From Lachnospiraceae bacterium (GTDB taxonomy: Bacteria > Bacillota > Clostridia > Lachnospirales > Lachnospiraceae), in the NCBI GenBank assembly GCA_015057035.1, contig SVFC01000009.1, positions 1 through 64,000 of the forward strand: a DNA stretch of 64,000 bases, written 5' to 3'. The notes under the pieces are model-generated. The model ran no database searches. It saw only the letters and a program-made list of their open reading frames with translations, and was not told the DNA's origin. Shown one piece after another: positions 56,541-64,000 of the stretch. Each line of letters opens with the position of its first letter. Within the stretch, counting starts at the first letter, position 1. A program made the translations under genes and the position numbers.

Positions 56541-57809
56541 TTAACTTGTGTGTTTGTTAATAAAGTCGGTTTTGTATTTGGAATACATGATTTTTTGGCT
56601 GCGGTATAATCCTGAGTAACCAGAAAGCATATAACTAAATGCAACTGCCAGTAAGAAGTAAGGCATTCCAGCATATCCAAACAGTTCAAAACTAATAAGA
56701 AGAGAACTGATAGGACAGTTGGTTACGCCACAAAACAGGGCAATCATACCAATTGCGGCACATAAGCCAGGGTTAAACCCAATCAGTTGTCCAATGAGAC
56801 AACCAAAGGTGGCACCAACGAAGAAGGTTGGTACGATTTCACCGCCTTTGAATCCGGAACCAAGGGTAAGCGCTGTGAATAGTATTTTTAATAGGAATGC
56901 AACAGGAATTACGTTTCCAGCTACGGCATGTTCAATGATGTGCATACCTGCACCATTGTAATCGTAGGTGCCAAGAGCTACAGTAAGAAGCACTACAAGG
57001 CATCCACCCACAAAAATGCGAAGGTAAGGATTTTTCAAGAACTTTTTGTAAAAGTGTTCTACTTTGTGTAAAAATACACAGAACACAATACTTAAGAAAG
57101 CACACGCAATAGCAACAACAACTCCAAGGATAATTGGGAGTGGTTCAAACCCTGGAACTTCAGCAATGTGGAAAACTTCCCCAGAGACCCCAAACAAAAT
57201 GGCAACTCCGTGAGCGGTCAGGGAACTAACAACACATGGAACTAATGCCATGTAGTACATAACACCGACGCTGACCATTTCCATTGGGAAGATTGCAGCG
57301 GCCATTGGAGTACCAAACAGTGTGGAGAAGGCAGCGCTCATGCCACACATAATCATAACGTGTTTGTCTTTTTCATCAAATTTGAAAAGACTGCCAAGAG
57401 CGTTTCCAATACTTCCACCAATTTGTAAAGCGGCACCTTCTCGACCAGCAGAACCACCGAACAGATGGGTAAGCGCTGTGGATAGGAAGATGGATGGAGC
57501 CATACGAAGTGGAATTCGGTCTCCAGAGTGGATGGCAGAAATAACTAGGTTGGTTCCGCCGTCGTTATCATTGTGCATAAGATGATAAAGTCCTACAATC
57601 ACAAGACCGGCCACAGGTAATAGATATATAATCCAGGAGTGTTCCTGGCGTACAATATTCACATAAGATAATAAAAAATAAAATGCACTGCTGACACAGC
57701 CTACAAGGGTACCTGTCAGAATTGCAAACACAACCCATTTCAAAGTAATTAAACAATTATTAAGAATGGATTGAATATGATGGATATAAACATTCTTCAT
57801 AAACTGCAC
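56541..57809 (-). CDS. ClC-family chloride channel/transporter
   Basis: GGSAGREGAALQIGGSIGNALGSLF; GSGFKGGEIVPTFFVGATFGCLIGQLIG. Confidence 0.93.
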   Translation of the reverse strand: MQFMKNVYIHHIQSILNNCLITLKWVVFAILTGTLVGCVSSAFYFLLSYVNIVRQEHSWIIYLLPVAGLVIVGLYHLMHNDNDGGTNLVISAIHSGDRIPLRMAPSIFLSTALTHLFGGSAGREGAALQIGGSIGNALGSLFKFDEKDKHVMIMCGMSAAFSTLFGTPMAAAIFPMEMVSVGVMYYMALVPCVVSSLTAHGVAILFGVSGEVFHIAEVPGFEPLPIILGVVVAIACAFLSIVFCVFLHKVEHFYKKFLKNPYLRIFVGGCLVVLLTVALGTYDYNGAGMHIIEHAVAGNVIPVAFLLKILFTALTLGSGFKGGEIVPTFFVGATFGCLIGQLIGFNPGLCAAIGMIALFCGVTNCPISSLLISFELFGYAGMPYFLLAVAFSYMLSGYSGLYRSQKIMYSKYKTDFINKHTS

Positions 57810-57956
57810 CTCTTTTTTGTTATTCTAATACCATCTTGGCAAAATAACAAGAAACAACGTAAGAATTGTCAAAAAATGATGAATTGTGTTGTTGCGGGTG
57901 TGAAAAAAGAGTGATATTATACAAATAAGGTTATTAATTCAGGAGGAGAAGTAGTT

Positions 57957-59438
57957 ATGAGAACAAGCGGCGTATTAATGCCAATTTCATCGTTACCATC
58001 GCCATACGGCATTGGAACCATGGGCAAGGCAGCAAGAAAATTTGTTGACTTTTTGAAGAAAGGCGGACAGAAATACTGGCAGATTCTTCCAATTTGTCCA
58101 ACAAGTTATGGTGATTCTCCATATCAGTCCTTCTCAAGTTTTGCAGGCAATCCATATTTCATCGATTTAGAGATTCTCTGCAAAGATAAATTACTTACAA
58201 AGAAAGAATGCGAATCCTTTGACTGGGGTGGAAGTGAACAGTACATTGATTACGGTACAATGTATGTTTCTCGTTACGCCTTACTTAGAAAAGCATATGT
58301 TCGTTTTGTAAAAGCGATTCCACAGGAATATTGGGATTTCTGTGATAGAGAAAGAGAATGGTTAGATGAATATGCGCTCTTTATGGCGCTCAAGGATATC
58401 AATGGTGGCGTTGCATGGTCTGAATGGCCTGAACAGTACAAACATCGTCATTGGGATGCTCTTGAAGCAGTAAGACAGCAGAATGCAGATGACATCAATT
58501 TCTACAAGATGCTTCAGTATTTATTCTTCAAACAGTGGAATGAATTAAAAGCATATGCCAACGAGAATGGTATTCAGATTATTGGTGACGTGCCAATTTA
58601 TGTATCTGGCGACAGCGCTGATGTATGGGCAAATCCAGATCAGTTCTATTTAGATGAAGCAAGAAACCCAATCGACGTGGCAGGATGCCCACCAGATGCA
58701 TTTACAGCAGATGGACAGTTGTGGGGTAACCCATTGTTCCGTTGGGACGCTATGAAGTGGGATGGTTATTCTTGGTGGACCAAGAGAATCTCAGCTATGG
58801 CTAAATTATATGATATCGTAAGAATTGACCACTTCCGTGGCTTTGACTCTTACTATGCGATTCCTGCTGGTTCAACCAATGCTAAGATTGGTGAATGGAG
58901 ACAGGGTCCAGGAATGGATTTGTTCAACGTATTAGAGCAGAAACTTGGAAAACTTCCAATTATTGTAGAAGACTTAGGATTCCTTACACCATCAGTACAT
59001 CAGTTGTTGAAGGATTCTGGATTCCCAGGAATGAAAGTAATTCAGTTTGCTTTTGATTCCCGTGAAGGTAGTGATTACTTACCACACAATTATCCAACAC
59101 ACTGTGTTGTTTATTCAGGAACACATGATAATGACACAAGTGAAGGCTGGATGAAGAACGCTCCTAAGGAATCTGTGAAGTTTGCAAAAGAATATCTGAA
59201 CCTTACCAAAGAAGAAGGATACAGCTGGGGCATGATGCGTGGTGCTTGGGCATCAGTGGCAGATATGGCAATCGTACCAATGCAGGATTTACTTGGTCTT
59301 GGTACAGAAGCTCGTATTAATACACCTTCAACCTTAGGCAATAACTGGAAGTGGAGAGCAACAGCTGACCAGATTAATAATAAGCTGGCTGCAAGACTCT
59401 ACAAATACACAGAAATGTACGGTAGATTAAATAGATAG
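57957..59438 (+). CDS. malQ: 4-alpha-glucanotransferase
   Basis: RTSGVLMPISSLPSPYGIGTMGKAARKFVDFL; IIGDVPIYVSGDSADVWANPDQFYLDE; RIDHFRGFDSYYAIP. Confidence 0.97.
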   Translation: MRTSGVLMPISSLPSPYGIGTMGKAARKFVDFLKKGGQKYWQILPICPTSYGDSPYQSFSSFAGNPYFIDLEILCKDKLLTKKECESFDWGGSEQYIDYGTMYVSRYALLRKAYVRFVKAIPQEYWDFCDREREWLDEYALFMALKDINGGVAWSEWPEQYKHRHWDALEAVRQQNADDINFYKMLQYLFFKQWNELKAYANENGIQIIGDVPIYVSGDSADVWANPDQFYLDEARNPIDVAGCPPDAFTADGQLWGNPLFRWDAMKWDGYSWWTKRISAMAKLYDIVRIDHFRGFDSYYAIPAGSTNAKIGEWRQGPGMDLFNVLEQKLGKLPIIVEDLGFLTPSVHQLLKDSGFPGMKVIQFAFDSREGSDYLPHNYPTHCVVYSGTHDNDTSEGWMKNAPKESVKFAKEYLNLTKEEGYSWGMMRGAWASVADMAIVPMQDLLGLGTEARINTPSTLGNNWKWRATADQINNKLAARLYKYTEMYGRLNR

Positions 59439-59458
59439 TTTATATAAACAGAGGGATT

Positions 59459-60382
59459 ATGTATCATTTTATAGTGAATTTGAATTCCCGTACGGGAAAA
59501 GCAAAAAAAATATGGGAAGACCTCCGTTTGGTTTTAGAAGAACGTCAGGTGCCATATATTTTGCACGAAACCAAATATGCCGGCCATGCCATATCGATTT
59601 CACGTCGTTTGGTAAAAAACGAAGAAGCACCAGTGAAGATTATTGTGCTTGGTGGTGACGGTACCTTTAATGAAGTTATTAATGGTGCCCGTGAATTTGA
59701 CAAGATTGAACTTGGCTATATTCCAACCGGATCTGGCAATGACCTTGCAAGAGGCTTAAAACTTCCTGCAGATCCACTGGAGAATCTAAATCGTATTTTG
59801 GATTCAAAGGATTATATCCATATGGATTTAGGATGCTTATCCTGGGATGATGGCGAGAGCAAGAAGTATTTTGCAGTTAGCACTGGTGTGGGTGTAGATG
59901 CAGATGTGTGTCGTCTTGCGTTATCCTCAACATTGAAGAAGGTGCTGAATAAAATCGGTTTAGGAAAACTTACTTATGCGATCCTAACAATCCGTTCACT
60001 TTTTGCTTCACCTGTTATGAATGCCCACATTGTGGCAGACGGTAAGGATTATGGCATCAAAGATAAAGTGCTTTTTACTGCAATTATGAACCATGCCACA
60101 GAAGGTGGCGGAGTACCAATGTCTCCACAGGCAGATGCCTTTGATGGAAAGTTATCTATGTGCTGTATTAGTGGCGTTGGTAAGTTCAAGGCTTTAACCT
60201 TGTTCCCATCTTTACTTGGTGCAAAACATACCAATCTGGATGCATATCTAGGCGTGGATTTCAAGGAAGCAGACATTGTGTTAAAGACCCCATTTGTATG
60301 GCATACCGATGGAGAGATGTGTTCTTATAATACTCAGATGCATATTGAATGTCTTCCAGGTGCAATCAAACTTATGAAATAA
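59459..60382 (+). CDS. Diacylglycerol/lipid kinase family protein
   Basis: IVNLNSRTGKAKKIWEDL; IIVLGGDGTFNEVINGA; LGYIPTGSGNDLARGLKLP. Confidence 0.93.
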   Translation: MYHFIVNLNSRTGKAKKIWEDLRLVLEERQVPYILHETKYAGHAISISRRLVKNEEAPVKIIVLGGDGTFNEVINGAREFDKIELGYIPTGSGNDLARGLKLPADPLENLNRILDSKDYIHMDLGCLSWDDGESKKYFAVSTGVGVDADVCRLALSSTLKKVLNKIGLGKLTYAILTIRSLFASPVMNAHIVADGKDYGIKDKVLFTAIMNHATEGGGVPMSPQADAFDGKLSMCCISGVGKFKALTLFPSLLGAKHTNLDAYLGVDFKEADIVLKTPFVWHTDGEMCSYNTQMHIECLPGAIKLMK

Positions 60383-60403
60383 TTACATATAAGTAAACAT
60401 ACA

Positions 60404-60441
60404 AAGAACGTTGGCATTTATATGCATAACGTTCTTTTTTG
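60404..60441 (+). terminator. Rho-independent terminator upstream of spoIVA
   Basis: aaagaacgttggcatttatatgcataacgttctttttt. Confidence 0.8.
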
Positions 60442-60478
60442 TTGCATATATTGGGAATATATGAGTGGAGGGATTTTT

Positions 60479-61951
60479 ATGGATATATATAAGGACATTG
60501 CCAGTCGTACAAACGGAGAAATCTATATCGGAGTGGTGGGACCGGTGCGGACAGGAAAATCAACATTTATTAAGCGGTTTATGGATTTGTGTGTGCTTCC
60601 ATATATGGAAGAGGGACATCTGAGAGAGCGAACCATTGACGAATTACCTCAATCATCCCAGGGAAAAACCATTATGACCACCGAGCCAAAATTCATCCCT
60701 CAAAATGGAGTGACTATTCGAATTGATGGGAATCAAGAAGTAAAAGTGCGTCTTGTGGATTGCGTAGGCTTTGTTGTGGAAGGCGCCAATGGGCACATGG
60801 AAGGAGACGGTCAGAGAATGGTTCGAACTCCATGGTTTGCAGAAGAGATTCCATTTGAAGACGCTGCTAAGATTGGAACGCTAAAAGTAATCAAAGAGCA
60901 TGCAACTATTGGTGTGGTTGTAACCTGTGATGGAAGTTTTGGAGAAATCTCCCGCGAGAATTACATAAAAGCAGAAGAGCAGACCATAGCAGAAATGGAA
61001 GAGACACGAAAGCCATATGTAATCCTGCTCAATAGTGAACGACCATATAGTGCAGAGACACAAGCACTTAAAACGGATATGGAAGTAAAATATAATCGTC
61101 CTGTCATTGCTATTAACTGTAAGCAGATGCAAAAAAGTGACATAGTAAAACTCTTGGAAAGTGTGCTTTTGGAATTCCCAATTTCGCAGGTGGAATTCTA
61201 TATCCCAAAATGGACAGAAATGTTACCTATGGAACATGAAATGAAAAAGGAATTAATCCGTTTTGCCACAGAATGGATGGAAAAGATGACGAAGATGCGG
61301 GACCTGTACCAGGAGGATGAATCGCCTGTGACAGATAGCCAGACTTCCATCTGTATTCCATTTATCCGCAAAATCCGTACAGAAGATGGAACGGTAGAAC
61401 TTCGTATGGATGTGGATGACAAATATTATTATGAATTTCTAAGCAACATCACCGGTATGCCAATCACCAGTGAATATCAGATGATTGACATGATTAAAAA
61501 TCTCTCTGCCAAGAAACAGGAATATGAAAAAGTGGAAGACGCTATGAATAGTGTTAGTGCGAGAGGTTACGGAGTAGTTACTCCTGGGCTTACGGATATC
61601 GTAATGGAAGAACCAGAGCTGATTACTCACGCAGGAAAATACGGAGTGAAAATCCGTGCTAATTCACCATCTATCCATATGATAAAAGCAAATATCGAGA
61701 CAGAAATTGCACCAATCGTAGGAAACAAGGAACAGGCGGAAGACCTGATTACTTACATCAAAGACGGAGAATATTCCGCTGATGGAATCTGGGGAGCGAA
61801 TATCTTCGGAAAATCTCTTGGAGAGTTGATGGAAGACGGTATCCGTGATAAAATAAGTCGCATGGATGACGAATGCCAGACGCAGCTGCAGAACACCATG
61901 CAGAAGATTGTCAACGATAATAATGGTGGATTGGTGTGTATTATTATATAA
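60479..61951 (+). CDS. spoIVA: Stage IV sporulation protein A
   Basis: MDIYKDIASRTNGEIYIGVVGPVRTGKSTFIKRFMDLCVLP; SQGKTIMTTEPKFIP. Confidence 0.97.
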   Translation: MDIYKDIASRTNGEIYIGVVGPVRTGKSTFIKRFMDLCVLPYMEEGHLRERTIDELPQSSQGKTIMTTEPKFIPQNGVTIRIDGNQEVKVRLVDCVGFVVEGANGHMEGDGQRMVRTPWFAEEIPFEDAAKIGTLKVIKEHATIGVVVTCDGSFGEISRENYIKAEEQTIAEMEETRKPYVILLNSERPYSAETQALKTDMEVKYNRPVIAINCKQMQKSDIVKLLESVLLEFPISQVEFYIPKWTEMLPMEHEMKKELIRFATEWMEKMTKMRDLYQEDESPVTDSQTSICIPFIRKIRTEDGTVELRMDVDDKYYYEFLSNITGMPITSEYQMIDMIKNLSAKKQEYEKVEDAMNSVSARGYGVVTPGLTDIVMEEPELITHAGKYGVKIRANSPSIHMIKANIETEIAPIVGNKEQAEDLITYIKDGEYSADGIWGANIFGKSLGELMEDGIRDKISRMDDECQTQLQNTMQKIVNDNNGGLVCIII

Positions 61952-62064
61952 CACTATTACATTTTATAGGATTAATTGAAACGGTTTTGTGAAAATGACG
62001 AATATATAGATAAGAGATGCTTGGTGGTATCAAAATAGCGTCTAATTTAAGGGAGGATAAAACT

Positions 62065-62703
62065 ATGAAAAAGTTAATGGTTATTCTTTTAAGTATTATG
62101 ATGTGCTTATCCTTATATGGTTGTCAGGGTGTTGCAGATGCAGGTGATATATCTGGTTCTAACGGAAATAGTACGGAAAAAGGTGATACGGAGACCCAGG
62201 CTATGACAGAAGGACAGCAGACAGAATCAGAGCATACTGATATTGCAAACCTTATTAGTTTTGAGGCACAATATATCCGTACCAATGGTGGATATTATGT
62301 AGATATAAATTATCCACAAGTGATAGTTATTCGTTCGAAACAGGAATTGGAGAAATATTACGAAGTCAATCGGGGAATTTTTGACTTGGAACGCCATGAT
62401 AAAGTTTATTCCGATACAACCATCGGCTTTCTGGATGCGTGCGATAAGTATACGGAAGAGTACTTTGAGAATCAGATTCTAATTCTTGTATTGGTAGAAC
62501 ATGGTAGTGGTTCTACGCGAGATGAGGTACAGGAAATAGTAGACGCAGGAGACGGGATTGTTAATATCATAATTCGGTCATATTCACCAGAAATGTGTAC
62601 TTGCGATATGGCAGAATGGCACATTTTTATTGAACCAGAAGCAGGTGTTGACATTCAGGCAGAAGATATTTTAATTAATGGTAAATCTTGGATAAAAAAG
62701 TAG
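62065..62703 (+). CDS. Hypothetical lipoprotein
   Basis: Signal/lipobox MKKLMVILLSIMMCLSLYGC. Confidence 0.75.
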   Translation: MKKLMVILLSIMMCLSLYGCQGVADAGDISGSNGNSTEKGDTETQAMTEGQQTESEHTDIANLISFEAQYIRTNGGYYVDINYPQVIVIRSKQELEKYYEVNRGIFDLERHDKVYSDTTIGFLDACDKYTEEYFENQILILVLVEHGSGSTRDEVQEIVDAGDGIVNIIIRSYSPEMCTCDMAEWHIFIEPEAGVDIQAEDILINGKSWIKK

Positions 62704-62817
62704 TTGCATTTTGAAACAAATTGTGGTAGATTACTAATGTTGTGAATAAAAGGTGATGGTCCTCTGTTGTTAGCATAGTGCGCATTAAGAACGTCAAAGT
62801 ATATAGGAGGTCACAAG

Positions 62818-63171
62818 ATGAACGCAAGTGAAATTATTAAAAGTATTGAAGCAGAACAGTTAAAAGCAGAAGTTCCTGTATTCTCAGTTGGTGATACTGT
62901 AAAAGTTTACGGTAAAATCAAAGAAGGAAACCGTGAAAGAATTCAGGTTTTCGAAGGAACAGTTATTAAGAAACAGGGTGGAAGCAACCGTGCTACATTT
63001 ACTGTAAGAAAACTTTCTAACGGATGTGGCGTAGAAAAAACTTGGCCACTTCACTCTCCAAACGTAGAAAAAGTTGAAATCGTACGTAAAGGTAAAGTAA
63101 GACGTGCAAAACTTTACTACTTAAGAGATCGTGTTGGTAAAGCTGCTAAAGTTAAAGAGTTAGTAAAATAA
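62818..63171 (+). CDS. rplS: 50S ribosomal protein L19
   Basis: [75 protein letters not shown]. Confidence 0.98.
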   Translation: MNASEIIKSIEAEQLKAEVPVFSVGDTVKVYGKIKEGNRERIQVFEGTVIKKQGGSNRATFTVRKLSNGCGVEKTWPLHSPNVEKVEIVRKGKVRRAKLYYLRDRVGKAAKVKELVK

Positions 63172-63182
63172 CAATTGCGTAA

Positions 63183-63222
63183 TGAAAAGACGTAGCCGAT
63201 GGTTGCGTCTTTTTTATTTTTA
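63183..63222 (+). terminator. Rho-independent terminator
   Basis: aaaagacgtagccgatggttgcgtctttttt. Confidence 0.7.
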
Positions 63223-63326
63223 CAGATGGATGGAATTCCTTGCGAAAATCTATGATTTTTTATATAATTAACTATGTATGGCATTCTGCCAGTTAATGTT
63301 GGTAATACTTATAGTTGGAGATAGAT

Positions 63327-63908
63327 ATGAGACGTAGAAGTGGACTTCAATTTGGAAAGCAAAGAAGAAAATTTAACCTGCCTTTATTTAAGGAAATCTT
63401 TGGCTGGGTTGTTCAGATAGCTATTGTAATATTTATTGCATATTTCATAGTGAACTTCTGGGGAACCAGTACCACGGTTGTAGGCCAGGCAATGGAAGAT
63501 AATTTGGAGAATAACGACCAGATTCTTTTGGACAAGTTTACCTATGTGTTGACAAATCCACAGCCAGGAGACGTGGTGGTATTTTTACCAAATGGTAATG
63601 ACAAGTCCCACTATTATGTGCGAAGAGTAATTGCAGTACCAGGAGATAAGGTTCAGATTATTGACGGTGCCGTATATGTCAACGGAGAGAGATTTAACGA
63701 AAAGGTAACTGTAGCGGCTATGCAGGAAGCGGGCATCGCAAAAGAAGAGATTACCCTGGGGGATGGTGAATATTTTGTGCTAGGTGACAATCGCAATAAC
63801 AGTGAGGATAGCCGACATGCAAACATTGGCAATGTGAAAAAAGAATACATTATAGGAAAAGCATGGTATAAGTTCAATTCCATTAAGGATATGAGCTTTA
63901 TCCATTAG
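63327..63908 (+). CDS. lepB: Signal peptidase I
   Basis: MEDNLENNDQILLDKF; YYVRRVIAVPGDKVQIIDGAVYVNGE; GDGEYFVLGDNRNNSEDSR. Confidence 0.94.
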   Translation: MRRRSGLQFGKQRRKFNLPLFKEIFGWVVQIAIVIFIAYFIVNFWGTSTTVVGQAMEDNLENNDQILLDKFTYVLTNPQPGDVVVFLPNGNDKSHYYVRRVIAVPGDKVQIIDGAVYVNGERFNEKVTVAAMQEAGIAKEEITLGDGEYFVLGDNRNNSEDSRHANIGNVKKEYIIGKAWYKFNSIKDMSFIH

Positions 63909-63921
63909 AAAGAGGTAAGAT

Positions 63922-64000
63922 ATGAATTTTCAATGGTATCCTGGGCATATGACCAAAGCAAAACGTCAGATGCAGGAAGATATTAAGTTAATTGACCTGG
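63922..64000 (+). CDS. ylqF: Ribosome biogenesis GTPase YlqF/RbgA, 5' fragment
   Basis: MNFQWYPGHMTKAKRQMQEDIKLIDL; gene order rplS-lepB-ylqF. Confidence 0.88.
   Translation, partial: MNFQWYPGHMTKAKRQMQEDIKLIDL

Noticed and set aside
60441-60479. Sigma-E type promoter before spoIVA
   Set aside because: Expected biologically, but gcatatattgggaatatatgag does not give a convincing -35/-10 pair by eye.
62704-62817. L19 leader autoregulatory RNA upstream of rplS
   Set aside because: Position fits a ribosomal-protein leader, but I could not build a convincing conserved fold by eye; needs cmsearch.
1-64000. CRISPR array, rRNA or tRNA genes
   Set aside because: No regularly spaced direct repeats and no rRNA or tRNA-like sequence recognised by eye; tRNAscan and CRISPR finders were not run.

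Overview
This looks like a Firmicutes chromosome segment, probably Lachnospiraceae (inferred from gene content and AT-rich, AGGAGG-type start sites; no taxonomic search was run). It opens with the 3' end of ppdK. From about 1.6 to 14.6 kb there is an accessory or defense-like region: a candidate nuclease, a HindIII-type restriction-modification pair, DUF5677, a nucleotidyltransferase-like protein, a VSR/DUF559-like nuclease, XRE-AbrB with an MGT-type glycosyltransferase, DUF2812-PadR, and a MATE transporter. The rest is mostly core or metabolic: GH51/GH30/GH43 glycosidases, rubrerythrin, exonuclease III, an ECF sigma with a membrane beta-propeller protein, MscL, and a chemosensory cluster (PAS-kinase, REC-HD-GYP, CheR, CheB, CheY-like, CheA, CheW, MCP). 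Two large membrane hybrid kinases follow, one fused to a DegV domain, then UppP, a phosphopantetheinyl transferase, a Gre-like factor, MetF, GH2, GH36, Tdk, threonine aldolase, asparaginase, pullulanase, ClC, MalQ, a lipid kinase, SpoIVA, L19, LepB and the start of YlqF. The observations I rate highest are: (1) a histidine kinase-REC-DegV fusion next to lipid-carrier genes; (2) a duplicated ppdK 3' end plus downstream spacer flanking the HindIII-like module; (3) a LexA/DinR-like SOS box inside the promoter of that module; (4) an inverted repeat that would hide the pullulanase Shine-Dalgarno only in read-through transcripts; (5) a GH43 protein with an internal signal-peptide-like segment; (6) a REC-HD-GYP protein with a degenerate HD motif. 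Family calls come from reading protein motifs by eye; no database search was run.
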